Made by a program: the position numbers and the translations under genes. A stretch of DNA of 64,000 bases from Streptomyces parvus (lineage in GTDB: Bacteria; Actinomycetota; Actinomycetes; Streptomycetales; Streptomycetaceae), in NCBI RefSeq assembly GCF_032121415.1, contig NZ_CP135079.1:1302001-1366000 (forward strand), read 5' to 3'. Every line of letters begins with the position of its first letter. The first letter of the stretch is position 1. Of this stretch, positions 1 to 8,005 are shown piece by piece. The notes under the pieces were generated by a model that worked only from the letters and a program-made list of their open reading frames with translations, searched no databases and was not told the origin of the DNA.

Positions 1-974
1 TCCCGGATGCGGTCCGCCACCTCCGTATGGCTGCCGACCAATGCCGTGCCCGCGCCGCCCCGGACCAGCCCGATGCCGGCCCACAGGTTCGGGTGGATCT
101 CCAGACCGTCCCGGCCGCCCCCGTGCAGCTCCAGCATCCGCCGTTGCCCCTCGGACTCGCTGCGGGCGAGGCCCTCCTGGACCGCCCGCACGGTGGCCGG
201 GTCGAAGCCCGCGAGCAGCCGGTCCGCCTCCGCCCAGGCCGCCTCGGAGGTGTCGCGGGTGATCACATGGAGCCGGATGCCGAACCGTACGGTACGGCCC
301 TGCTCGGCGGCGAGGGACCGGATCCGGGCGATCTTCTCCGCGACCTGGGCGGGCGGCTCGCCCCAGGTGAGGTAGACGTCCGCGCGGCGGGCGGCGACGC
401 GTGCGGCGGCCGGGGAGGAGCCGCCGAAGTAGACCTCCGGCACGGGGTCGGGGAGCTGGGCGAGCCGGGCCTGCTCGACGTGCAGGTGCTCGCCCCGGAG
501 GTCGACGGTCTTGCCGTCCCACAGCTGCCGGACGATCTCCAGGAATTCTCCGGTGCGCGCGTAACGGGCGTCCTTGTCGAGGAAGTCCCCGTAGGCGCGC
601 TGCTCATGGCTCTCGCCGCCGGTGACGACGTTCAGCAGCAGCCGGCCGCCGGTCTGCCGCTGAAAGGTGGAGGCCATCTGCGCGGCGAGGGTCGGCGAGA
701 CGAAGCCGGGGCGGAAGGCGACGAGGAACTTCAGCCGTTCCGTGTGCTGGCCGACCATCGCGGTGGTCAGCCAGGCGTCCTCGCACCAGGCCCCGGTCGG
801 GGTGAGCGCCCCGGTGAAGCCCAGGTCCTCGGCGGCCCGGGCGATCTGGGCGAGGTAGCGGACCGTCGGCGGGCGGTCGCCGCCGGCCGCCGTGACCGGG
901 GTGCCGTGGCCGCCGCCGACGACATGGCGGCTGTCGCCGTTGGTGGGCAGGAACCAGTGGAAGGTCAGGGACAT
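1..974 (-). CDS. ssuD: SsuD-type FMNH2-dependent alkanesulfonate monooxygenase (3' end outside window)
   Basis: LLM-class flavin-dependent oxidoreductase that should cleave alkanesulfonates to aldehyde and sulfite using reduced FMN. From the ATG at 974, 324 codons are open to the window edge, so roughly the last 50 residues of the usual ~380 are missing. Visible features are the start MSLTFHWFLPT, GAWCEDAW at about residues 61-68 (the Cys position conserved in SsuD), RLLLNVVTGG at about 111-120 and PEVYFGGSSPAA at about 179-190. It is the most distal seen gene of a minus-strand sulfur operon, 26 bp after the SfnB-type gene. The FMNH2 would come from the SsuE-type reductase in the same operon. 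No sulfonate ABC transporter is seen, although one could lie beyond the left edge. Confidence 0.9.
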   Translation of the reverse strand, partial: MSLTFHWFLPTNGDSRHVVGGGHGTPVTAAGGDRPPTVRYLAQIARAAEDLGFTGALTPTGAWCEDAWLTTAMVGQHTERLKFLVAFRPGFVSPTLAAQMASTFQRQTGGRLLLNVVTGGESHEQRAYGDFLDKDARYARTGEFLEIVRQLWDGKTVDLRGEHLHVEQARLAQLPDPVPEVYFGGSSPAAARVAARRADVYLTWGEPPAQVAEKIARIRSLAAEQGRTVRFGIRLHVITRDTSEAAWAEADRLLAGFDPATVRAVQEGLARSESEGQRRMLELHGGGRDGLEIHPNLWAGIGLVRGGAGTALVGSHTEVADRIR

Positions 975-1000
975 CTGTTCTCTCCGCGGGGGACGGGGGT

Positions 1001-2215
1001 TCAGAGCAGGCCGTGGCGGGGCGGGCGGGCGCCGTTCAGGACGTACCGCCCGAGGTGCTGGATCTTCCAGCGCGCCGGGTCGTGCAAGGTGTGGGTACGG
1101 GCGTCGCGCCAGTGCCGGTGCAGGTTGAGGCCGTCGAGGGCGGCGCGCGTCCCGGACACCTCGAACAGCGCGTCGGCGATCTCCAGCGCCGTGCTCCCCG
1201 AGTACGCCTTCGCCGCCGCGACCGCGATCGACGCCTCGGCGGCGCTGTCGTCGTCAAGGGCGGCGCGTGCGGTGTCCACGGCACGCGCGGCAGTGGCGAG
1301 CAGGGCGTCGGCGGCCCGGTGGCGCAGGGCCAGTTCGCCGAAGCGCTGGACGAGGAGGGGGTCCTCGGCAGCGGTCTCGTACCCGCTCTCGAACCAGGGC
1401 CGGCTCCGCGTCGTCACGAAACCGACCGCCTCGGCCAGCGCGCCCGCCGCGATCCCCGCGTCGATGGCGGCGTGCAGCAACTGGGCCAGCGCACCGTGGA
1501 GTTGGGGTCCGGTGAAGGTGAGATGGTGCGGGACGACATGAGCCGCGGGAACCACGACGTCCGCCAGTTCGACCGTGCCGCTCGCCGTGGTCCGCTGGCC
1601 CATGCCGTCCCAGTCGTCGGTGACGGTGAGGCCGGGCGCGTCGGCGGGGACGTACGCGACATGGAGCAGCTCGTCGTCGGCGCGGGCGAGGACGGGGATC
1701 CAGTCGGCGAAGAGGGCCCCTGTGGAGTAGTTCTTCACCCCGGTCAGGCGGTACGAGCCGTCGCCCGCGGCCACCAGCCGGGTGCGGATGTCCTGGAGGT
1801 GCTTGGTCCCGGCCTCGGACTGGGCGTTGCCGAAGCGCCTGCCGGCCAGCACCTCCGCGAAGAAGAACGCCCGTTGCTCCGGACTGCCCTGCTGCCGCAG
1901 GACGTTGACGTACGCGAAGTGGCTCTGCGGGATCTGCGCCAGGCTCGCGTCGGCGGAGGCGAGCAGCCGGAAGACCTCGGCGAGGGTGACCGCGGAGACG
2001 TCGGCCCCGCCGTGCTCGGCCGGGACGGTGACGGCGAGGAGGCCGGTGGCGGTGAGCCGGTCGAGTTCGGCGCGGGGCAGTTCGCGGCGGGCGTCCCGCC
2101 CGGAGGCGCCCGGGCGGAACTCCTCGGCGAGTCCGGCGGCCGTGCGCAGCGCCTCGGCGTCGTCGCGGATCACCCGCGCGGTGAGGGGTGGTCGTCGTCG
2201 GGTGGGCGCGGTCAC
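1001..2215 (-). CDS. SfnB-type sulfur acquisition oxidoreductase (acyl-CoA dehydrogenase fold)
   Basis: 404-residue member of the acyl-CoA dehydrogenase superfamily, most like the SfnB family named for sulfone and sulfur-source use. It has an N-terminal helical region (AELDRLTATGLLAVTVPAEHGG), a middle beta domain (TGVKNYSTGALFADWIP) and a C-terminal helical bundle ending RTHTLHDPARWKIQHLGRYV. The RTHTLHDP motif is shared with the DszC-like protein at 2910-4127, so the two are paralogues. The gene lies between the SsuE-type reductase and ssuD on the same strand. A role as a reduced-flavin monooxygenase or desulfurising step is inferred from family and context. The substrate cannot be read from the sequence. 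Confidence 0.85.
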   Translation of the reverse strand: MTAPTRRRPPLTARVIRDDAEALRTAAGLAEEFRPGASGRDARRELPRAELDRLTATGLLAVTVPAEHGGADVSAVTLAEVFRLLASADASLAQIPQSHFAYVNVLRQQGSPEQRAFFFAEVLAGRRFGNAQSEAGTKHLQDIRTRLVAAGDGSYRLTGVKNYSTGALFADWIPVLARADDELLHVAYVPADAPGLTVTDDWDGMGQRTTASGTVELADVVVPAAHVVPHHLTFTGPQLHGALAQLLHAAIDAGIAAGALAEAVGFVTTRSRPWFESGYETAAEDPLLVQRFGELALRHRAADALLATAARAVDTARAALDDDSAAEASIAVAAAKAYSGSTALEIADALFEVSGTRAALDGLNLHRHWRDARTHTLHDPARWKIQHLGRYVLNGARPPRHGLL

Positions 2216-2277
2216 GGGCCTGCCTCCAGAAGGTCCAGAAGGGCGGGAAGGGTGGCGGGAAGGAGTACGGGCAGGGG

Positions 2278-2835
2278 TCAGCGGGCGGCGGGAACGGGGG
2301 CGGTCCGGTGGTCCAGGGCCGCGGCGAACTGGGCGACCACCTGGTCGAGCGGGGCGGCGGAGGCCGGGTCCAGGACCACTCCCCCGTCGTCGCCGGCCGT
2401 GATGTGCCGGTCGAGGACGAACCAGCCCTGGACGATGTGGGCCGCGCCCATCGAGGAGAGCACCGGGCGCAGCGCGTAATCGAGTGCGAGGACATGGGCG
2501 GTGGTGCCGCCGGTCGCCAGCGGGAGGACGGTCTTGCCGGTCAGGGCGTACTGCGGCAGCAGGTCCAGCAGCGTCTTCAGCAGGCCGGAGTAGGCGGCCT
2601 TGTAGACAGGGGTGCCGATGACGATGCCGTCGGCGCGGGCGAACAGCTCGGTGGCGCGGACGATCTCGGGGTGCGCGAAGTCCGCGCCGAGCAGGGCGTC
2701 GGCGGGCAGGGTGCGGACGTCGAGCGGTATCACCTCGTGGCCCTGGGCGGCCAGGTCGGCGTCGAGGTGGCGGAGCAGACGGGCGGTGCGGGAGGTGGCG
2801 GAGGGGCTGCCGGAGACGGACAGGACGGTGGCCAT
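2278..2835 (-). CDS. ssuE: SsuE-type NAD(P)H-dependent FMN reductase
   Basis: 185-residue flavodoxin-fold reductase. The flavin phosphate loop is SVSGSPSATSRT at about residues 6-17, GIVIGTPVYKAAYSG follows near residue 75, and LPLATGGTTAH lies near 105. Such enzymes supply FMNH2 to two-component monooxygenases, of which four candidates are encoded in this operon. The ATG at 2835 begins the canonical MATVLSVSGSP start. The much longer open frame running upstream overlaps the neighbouring gene in another frame and is not used. Gaps of 62 bp to the SfnB-type gene and 74 bp to the DszC-like gene are the widest in the cluster. Confidence 0.9.
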   Translation of the reverse strand: MATVLSVSGSPSATSRTARLLRHLDADLAAQGHEVIPLDVRTLPADALLGADFAHPEIVRATELFARADGIVIGTPVYKAAYSGLLKTLLDLLPQYALTGKTVLPLATGGTTAHVLALDYALRPVLSSMGAAHIVQGWFVLDRHITAGDDGGVVLDPASAAPLDQVVAQFAAALDHRTAPVPAAR

Positions 2836-2870
2836 GGGGACCTCGTTTGCTGGGCGGAGTGCGCCGGGGC

Positions 2871-2896
2871 CCGGGGCGGAATTCCCGCCGCCCCGG
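2871..2896 (-). promoter_or_regulatory. Intra-operon GC hairpin between the DszC-like and ssuE genes
   Basis: CCGGGGCGG (2871-2879) pairs perfectly with CCGCCCCGG (2888-2896) around an 8-nt loop. There is no T-run. It could be a processing or partial termination point that adjusts reductase versus monooxygenase levels. Function is inferred only. Confidence 0.35.
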
Positions 2897-2909
2897 ATCC
2901 GGCGGCGGG

Positions 2910-4127
2910 TCAGGAGTACCAGGTGGGTTCGGGGAGTTCGCCGGTCAGGACGTGCCGGCCGACCTCGCGCCGCTTGTAGGCGACCGGGTCGTGGAGGGTG
3001 TGGGTGCGGACGTTGCGCCAGAAGCGGTCGAGGCCCTCGGCGGAGGCGGTGGCGCGGGCGCCGGTGACCTCGAAGATGCGGCTGGTGACCTCCAGCGCGA
3101 CCTCGGTGGCCCGGGCCTTGGCCGCTGCGACCCGTACCTCGAACGCGGCGCGGGACCGCTCGGTCACCTCGTCGGGCGCGTCGTGCAGCTTCTGCCCCTC
3201 GGCGGCGACCGCGTCGGCCAGGGCTTCCACGGCCCAGAGCTTGGCGGTGAGGTCGCCGTAGGTGTCGATGACGTACGGCTCGTCGACCGCCTTGTCGTAC
3301 CCGCCGTGCAGCCAGGAGCGGGCCTTGGTGCGGGTGTAGGCGGCGGCGGTCTCCAGGGCTCCGGCGGCGATGCCCAGGTAGAAGCTGATGAACACCAGCT
3401 GGATCGTGGGCACGTTGAGGGTGTTGTAGACGCGGGGCCGGAACTCCTTGTCGACATAACCGGCGGCGGAGGCCCACGGGGTGCGGACGCCGTCGATGGT
3501 GACGCCGCCGCTCTCGGTGAGGCGCTGGCCGATGTTGTCCCAGTCGTCGTGGAAGACGAGCCCCGGGCTGTCGGAGGGCACGATGGCGAAGATGTGCTGG
3601 TCGGTGCCTTCCAGAACGCCTTCGAGGACGGTGACGTCGGAGACCTTGCTGCCGGTGGAGAAGGTCTTGGCGCCGGTGAAGACGAGGTCGTCGCCGTCCT
3701 CGGTGACCACCACGTCACTGTCGCGCGGGTTGACCGCACCGCCGAAGAACCAGGTGTGCCGGACCGCCTCGGCCTCGACGTGCTCCCACTGCTCGCGGGT
3801 GCCGACGAGGCGGGCCGCCCAGTTCCAGAGGTAGTGGTAGCCGAGGAGCTGGGCGATCGAGCCGTCGGCCTTGGCCACCTCGCGGATCACCCGGTAGGCG
3901 GTCGTCCAGTCCTGTCCCCCGCCGCCGTGCCCGGCCGGGCCGAGCAGGGTGACGAGTCCGGAGTCCTTGAGCAGCCGGATCTCGGTGTACGGGGTGGCGC
4001 CCGCCCTGTCGCGGGCGGCGGCGTCGGTGGCGAGGACGGCGGCGACCTCCGCCGCGCGCTCGATCCAGGCGGCGGGGCTGTCGGGGGACGGGAGGGTCTT
4101 CCACTGGGTGGGCGCTGCGGTGCTCAT
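2910..4127 (-). CDS. DszC-like FMNH2-dependent monooxygenase, acyl-CoA dehydrogenase superfamily
   Basis: 405 residues with the acyl-CoA dehydrogenase layout. Notable segments are LLGYHYLWNWAARLVGT near residue 95, FTGAKTFSTGSKVSD near 150 and a C-terminal NVRTHTLHDPVAYKRREVG. These resemble the active-site segments of dibenzothiophene monooxygenase DszC, including the His of RTHTLHDP. The expected chemistry is sulfoxidation or C-S cleavage using reduced flavin from SsuE. The ATG at 4127 overlaps the stop of sfnG by 4 bp (ATGA), indicating translational coupling. An open frame continues upstream of this ATG but lies inside sfnG and is rejected. The natural substrate (sulfide, sulfoxide or aromatic thioether) is unknown. 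Confidence 0.88.
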   Translation of the reverse strand: MSTAAPTQWKTLPSPDSPAAWIERAAEVAAVLATDAAARDRAGATPYTEIRLLKDSGLVTLLGPAGHGGGGQDWTTAYRVIREVAKADGSIAQLLGYHYLWNWAARLVGTREQWEHVEAEAVRHTWFFGGAVNPRDSDVVVTEDGDDLVFTGAKTFSTGSKVSDVTVLEGVLEGTDQHIFAIVPSDSPGLVFHDDWDNIGQRLTESGGVTIDGVRTPWASAAGYVDKEFRPRVYNTLNVPTIQLVFISFYLGIAAGALETAAAYTRTKARSWLHGGYDKAVDEPYVIDTYGDLTAKLWAVEALADAVAAEGQKLHDAPDEVTERSRAAFEVRVAAAKARATEVALEVTSRIFEVTGARATASAEGLDRFWRNVRTHTLHDPVAYKRREVGRHVLTGELPEPTWYS

Positions 4128-5275
4128 GACGAACCTTTCGGGGAGAGATCCGGGGAGAGGGGGGCGCGGTGGTCCTCCGGCCGGTGTTCTTCCAGCTCGC
4201 GGACGAGCGGCAGCACCTTCTTGCCGAAGTACTCGACCTCCTCGTGGTAGTGGAGGAAGCCGAGGAGCAGCAGATCCACGCCGAGGCGCTTGTAGGCGAC
4301 GATGCGCTCGGCGATCTGTTCCGGGGTGCCGACCAGCCCCGTACGGAAACCGTCGTTGTACTGGACGAGGTCCTCGAAGGAGGAGTCCTGCCACATGCCC
4401 TTGCCGTCGGCGGTGGAGCTTCCGGCCTGCTTGACGGCCGAGCCGAAGCCGTGAACGGCCTCGGTGTCGGCCTTGGCGACGATCTCGCGCAGGGTGTCGC
4501 GGGCTTCCGCCTCGGTGTCGCGGGCGATGAGGAATCCGTTGAGGCCGAAGCGCGGCGGGGTGCGTCCGGCGCTCTCGGCAGCGGTCCGCACGTCCTGGAT
4601 CTGCTCGGTGACGCCGTCGAAGTCCTTGCCGTTGGAGAAGTACCAGTCGGAGACGCGGCCGGCCATCTTCCGGGCGGCGGTGGAGTTGCCGCCCTGAAAG
4701 ATCTCCGGGTGCGGGCGGTCCGGCGAGGCGATCGGCTTGGGCTTCAGGGAGAAGTCCCGGATGCGGTAGAAGTCTCCGGCGAGTTCGGTGCGGTCCTCGG
4801 TCCAGACGGCGCGCAGGGCCCGGATGAACTCCTCGGAGCGGCGGTAGCGCTCGTCGTGCTCCAGCCAGGGTTCGCCGAGCGCGGTGAACTCGTCCTTGAA
4901 CCAGCCGCTGACCACGTTGACGGCGAAGCGTCCGTTGCTCAGGTGGTCGGCGGTGGCACCGAGTTTGGCGAGGACGCCGGGGTGCCAGAGGCCGGGGTGG
5001 ACGGCGGCGATGACCTTCAGCCGCTGGGTGGCGAGCAGCAGGGCGAGGCTGAAGGAGGTGGACTCGTGCTGGTACTCGGCGCCGTAGCTGGCCATGTAGC
5101 GGACCTGGCTGAGCGCGTAGTCGAACCCGTTGTTCTCGGCGAGGACGGCGAGTTCGCGGTTGTAGTCGTAGCCCCAGTCGGTGCGCTGCTCGATCGTGCT
5201 GGTGACGAGGCCACCGCTGACGTTGGGGACCCAGTACGCGAAGCGCACCGGGTCGGCGGAGGGCGGATGGGACAT
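4124..5275 (-). CDS. sfnG: Dimethylsulfone monooxygenase SfnG
   Basis: 383-residue LLM flavin-dependent monooxygenase closely resembling SfnG, which converts dimethylsulfone to methanesulfinate with FMNH2. Recognisable segments are FAYWVPNVSGGLV at the N-terminus, RFAVNVVSGWFKDEF near residue 118, PEIFQGGNSTAARKMAG near 200 and VHGFGSAVKQAG near 293. It is the first full-length gene of the sulfur operon. About 200 nt separate it from the upstream Cys-rich leader peptide, enough for an attenuator. Its product would pass methanesulfinate or methanesulfonate to SsuD-type chemistry, releasing sulfite for cysteine synthesis. Confidence 0.92.
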   Translation of the reverse strand: MSHPPSADPVRFAYWVPNVSGGLVTSTIEQRTDWGYDYNRELAVLAENNGFDYALSQVRYMASYGAEYQHESTSFSLALLLATQRLKVIAAVHPGLWHPGVLAKLGATADHLSNGRFAVNVVSGWFKDEFTALGEPWLEHDERYRRSEEFIRALRAVWTEDRTELAGDFYRIRDFSLKPKPIASPDRPHPEIFQGGNSTAARKMAGRVSDWYFSNGKDFDGVTEQIQDVRTAAESAGRTPPRFGLNGFLIARDTEAEARDTLREIVAKADTEAVHGFGSAVKQAGSSTADGKGMWQDSSFEDLVQYNDGFRTGLVGTPEQIAERIVAYKRLGVDLLLLGFLHYHEEVEYFGKKVLPLVRELEEHRPEDHRAPLSPDLSPKGSS

Positions 5276-5338
5276 GAGGTTCTCCCGGAACAGGAAGGCG
5301 GGCCGGGCGCGGTGGCGGGCACGGCGAACCGGCCCCGG

Positions 5339-5464
5339 TGATCGAGAAACCCGATCAGGGGCGATGGGCGCGGCAAAGGAGTCGCGAGGGCGTGCACGGG
5401 CTCACACGGCCGGACGTGGGCGTACGTGTGGGGGCGCGGGGGCGCGAAGGAGGGGCCGGCCCCT
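5339..5464 (-). promoter_or_regulatory. Candidate attenuator region between Cys leader peptide and sfnG
   Basis: Two inverted repeats lie in the roughly 200-nt leader. The perfect 14-bp palindrome AGGGGCCGGCCCCT (5451-5464) begins 11 nt after the leader-peptide stop. TGATCG/CGATCA (5339-5344 and 5352-5357) encloses a 7-nt loop nearer sfnG. Placement directly behind a Cys-Cys peptide suggests ribosome-position-dependent folding. No U-tract is visible, so a Rho-type or translational mechanism is as likely as an intrinsic terminator. Confidence 0.45.
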
Positions 5465-5475
5465 TTGACCTCGCG

Positions 5476-5547
5476 TCAGCGGGAACAACAGAAGGCGCTG
5501 GAAACGCGGCCGAGGTCGATGTGGCGGCGACGGGTCAAGCGGCGCAC
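5476..5547 (-). CDS. Cysteine-containing leader peptide of the sulfur operon
   Basis: A 23-residue ORF from a GTG at 5547, behind the Shine-Dalgarno AAGGAGAGG. The peptide contains RRRHIDLGRVSSAF and ends Cys-Cys-Ser-Arg. It fits the short 'putative leader peptide' class of Streptomyces, with the pattern RxHxDLxRVxSAxC, commonly found ahead of sulfur-assimilation operons. The paired Cys codons (TGT TGT) near the stop are what a ribosome would stall on when Cys-tRNA is scarce. An overlapping ATG two bases upstream (5549) opens only the tetrapeptide MCAA, also Cys-containing. The gene is too short for normal gene callers. It begins about 56 nt after the putative transcription start. Confidence 0.78.
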   Translation of the reverse strand: MRRLTRRRHIDLGRVSSAFCCSR

Positions 5548-5609
5548 ATCCCTCTCCTTTCGCGTTCCGCGGCGGGCGCCCGGTGGCTCACGGGGCGCCT
5601 TCGGGTTCC

Positions 5610-5639
5610 AGAGTAGGGCGCGGGAACGCTCCAGGTCGA
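5610..5639 (-). promoter_or_regulatory. Candidate promoter of the sulfur operon
   Basis: Reading the minus strand, a -35-like TCGACC (5634-5639) and a -10-like TACTCT (5610-5615) are 18 bp apart. GTTCC/GGAAC arms (5605-5609 and 5623-5627) flank the -10. This inverted repeat could be a regulator site, for example for the divergent LysR protein. Only consensus matching supports it. Confidence 0.4.
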
Positions 5640-5703
5640 GAAGGCATCGACGAAGGAGCGATAGGGTTCCCCTTCCACCCGCCTCCGGAGATGAGGAAAG
5701 GCG

Positions 5704-6615
5704 ATGCGGATCGAACAGCTGGAGTACATCGAGGCCGTCACCCGGCTGGGGTCCCTGCGCCGGGCGGCGGAGGAACTGCACCTGTCACAGCCCGCGTTGA
5801 GCGAGACCGTACGGAACCTGGAGCGCGAGCTCGGGGTGACCGTGCTGGACCGCAAACGGTCGGGGGCGACGATCAGCGACGCCGGGCGCGAGCTGCTGCC
5901 GCACATCATCGGCGTGCTGGACGCGGTCGACCGGCTGCGCAGGGCAGCCGACGAGCAGCACCGCACGAGCCGCACGGTCCGGCTCGGCACGGTCTTCGCG
6001 GCGACGGTCCCCCTGCTCGTACCGGCGATCCGGGAGTTCCACGCGCTGCACTCGGCCACCGAGGTGGAGGTGATCGCGGCCCAGCAGTCGGTGATCCACC
6101 GCTCCCTGCTGGAGGGCGGCGTCGACCTCGGCCTGGTGAACTACCTGGAGGGCGACGATCTGGCGCCCGACCTCCACACCACGGAGCTGCTCCGGGGCCG
6201 CCCGGTCGTCTGTCTGCGCCCGGACAGCCCGCTGGCGGCGTTGGAGTCGGTCGGGGTGGAGGACCTGCTGAGTGGCCCGCTGATCGTGATGCGCTCCGGC
6301 TATCTGATGCACCGCTTCACGCACCGGCTGCTGAAGGGCCGGGTGCCCTCGTTCTCGTACTCCGCCGACGGTGCGGAGATGGGCAAGCTCATGGTGGCGG
6401 AGGGACTGGGCGCCACCGTGCTGCCGGACTACAGCGTCATCGGGGACCCGTTGGAACGCACCGGCGCGATCACCTGCCGCCCTCTGAAGGACGACACGAC
6501 CACGGTGCTCCTGGTGGTGCAGCGCAGCCGTTCGGGCTCGGTCTCCCGGGCCGCGCGCGATCTGCACCGGATCTTCGTGGAGCGCGCGGAGGCGCACCGT
6601 ACGGGGGACGCCTAA
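5704..6615 (+). CDS. LysR-family transcriptional regulator
   Basis: 303 residues with a standard LysR N-terminal winged helix-turn-helix (RRAAEELHLSQPALSETVRNLE, residues 19-40) and a C-terminal LysR substrate-binding domain. The ATG at 5704 follows AGGAAAGG at good spacing. It is divergent from the sulfur operon across 428 bp that hold the leader peptide and promoter, so it is the likely local regulator. The effector is unknown. CysB/Cbl-like sensing of a sulfur metabolite is a context inference. Control of the downstream MFS gene is an alternative. Confidence 0.88.
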   Translation: MRIEQLEYIEAVTRLGSLRRAAEELHLSQPALSETVRNLERELGVTVLDRKRSGATISDAGRELLPHIIGVLDAVDRLRRAADEQHRTSRTVRLGTVFAATVPLLVPAIREFHALHSATEVEVIAAQQSVIHRSLLEGGVDLGLVNYLEGDDLAPDLHTTELLRGRPVVCLRPDSPLAALESVGVEDLLSGPLIVMRSGYLMHRFTHRLLKGRVPSFSYSADGAEMGKLMVAEGLGATVLPDYSVIGDPLERTGAITCRPLKDDTTTVLLVVQRSRSGSVSRAARDLHRIFVERAEAHRTGDA

Positions 6616-6706
6616 GACATCCGCCCGATGCCGCCGGGCCGCCTTACTCCCCACCATGAGCCGCACACAGCGCAGATGCGGAACGTGGAGTGGAGAGGAC
6701 GGCGGC

Positions 6707-8005
6707 ATGGGCGGCGGTTCGGTGGTGGTGAGGGTCCTGCGGGACCGGGCGGCGGGGCGCTGTCTGGCAGGGGTGGTCGTCTCCGGGTTCGGTACGTCGG
6801 CGATGTGGCTCACGGCGGGGATCTGGGTCAAGTCGCTGACGGGGTCGAACAGTCTGGCGGCGCTGACGGTGGGCGCGATGTGGGCCCCGGTGCTGGCCGG
6901 GCCTGCGCTCGGCGCGCTCGCGGACCGGATGGACCGAAAGGTGGTGCTGGTCCGGGGCAATCTGGTGATGGCCTGTCTGCTGGTCCCGCTGGTGCTGGTG
7001 GACTCGGGCCGCACCGTCTGGCTGCTCTTCGCGGTGCTGGTGCTCCACGGGGCGAGCGGCGTCGTGCTCGACGCGGCGGAGTCGGCGCTCGTCGCGGGGA
7101 CCGTGCCCGCCTCGCTGCTGGCGGATTTCAACGGGCTGCGGATGACGGCCAACGAGGGCATGAAGCTGGTCGCCCCGCTGGCGGGCGCGGGGCTGTACGT
7201 CCGGTTCGGCGGCCCGGCCGTGGCGCTGCTGGCGGCGGCGACCTGCGCCCTGGCCGCCCTCGTCTTCACCCGGCTGCCGGTGCGGGAGAAGCCCCGGGCG
7301 CCGGGGCCGGCGGCGTCCCCAGCGGGTTCCTGGCGCGATGAACTCGCCGCCGGCCTGCGGCGGATCCGCGCCTCGGCCGTGCTGCGCCCGCTGGTGACGG
7401 CGGGGGCGGCGACGATGTTCCTGGCGGGAGTGAACGGGGCCGTGACCTTCGCGTACGTCGACGAGGTGCTCGGCAGGGCCCCGGCGTACGCGGGGGTGCT
7501 GTACGCGGTGCAGGGCGCGGGTTCGGTGGCAGTGGGGCTGCTGGCGGGCCCGCTGCTGCGCCGCCTGCCCGAGCGGCTGTTCGCGGCGGGCGGGATCGCG
7601 TTGTTCGCGCTGGGGCTCGGGGCGCGGACGGTGTCGCCGGACGCGGTGGCGCTGGGGGCGAGTGCGGCGATCGGGTTCGGCCTGCCGTGCGTGCTGATCG
7701 CGGCGATGACGGCGGTGCAGCGGGAGACGCCGGACGCGGTGCTGGGGCGTACGGCGGCGACGGCGGGCTCACTGATGACGGCACCCAACGCGGTGGCCCT
7801 GGCCCTGGGGGCGGGGCTCGTCGCGGTGGTGGACGTGAGGGTGCTGACGGCGTCGGCCGGGGCCGCGGGGGTGCTGACCGCGGCGGCCCTGGCGGCGGGT
7901 GCGCGAAGCCGACGCGGGGGTCCCGGCTCCCCGGCCCGCGCACCCGGGGTACCGGCACAGGCACCCCCCGAGCCGGGGTCCGACGCCGCATCACCCCGGC
8001 CGTGA
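6707..8005 (+). CDS. MFS transporter
   Basis: 432 residues with about twelve hydrophobic segments. The loop GALADRMDRKVVLVRGN between helices 2 and 3 is the usual major-facilitator signature. Proteins of this kind export drugs or metabolites; the substrate is unknown. The ATG at 6707 is preferred because GGAGAGG precedes it. An in-frame ATG at 6656 would add 17 polar residues and has no ribosome binding site. It follows the LysR gene on the same strand. Its stop codon lies inside the first unit of a degenerate tandem repeat. Confidence 0.85.
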   Translation: MGGGSVVVRVLRDRAAGRCLAGVVVSGFGTSAMWLTAGIWVKSLTGSNSLAALTVGAMWAPVLAGPALGALADRMDRKVVLVRGNLVMACLLVPLVLVDSGRTVWLLFAVLVLHGASGVVLDAAESALVAGTVPASLLADFNGLRMTANEGMKLVAPLAGAGLYVRFGGPAVALLAAATCALAALVFTRLPVREKPRAPGPAASPAGSWRDELAAGLRRIRASAVLRPLVTAGAATMFLAGVNGAVTFAYVDEVLGRAPAYAGVLYAVQGAGSVAVGLLAGPLLRRLPERLFAAGGIALFALGLGARTVSPDAVALGASAAIGFGLPCVLIAAMTAVQRETPDAVLGRTAATAGSLMTAPNAVALALGAGLVAVVDVRVLTASAGAAGVLTAAALAAGARSRRGGPGSPARAPGVPAQAPPEPGSDAASPRP

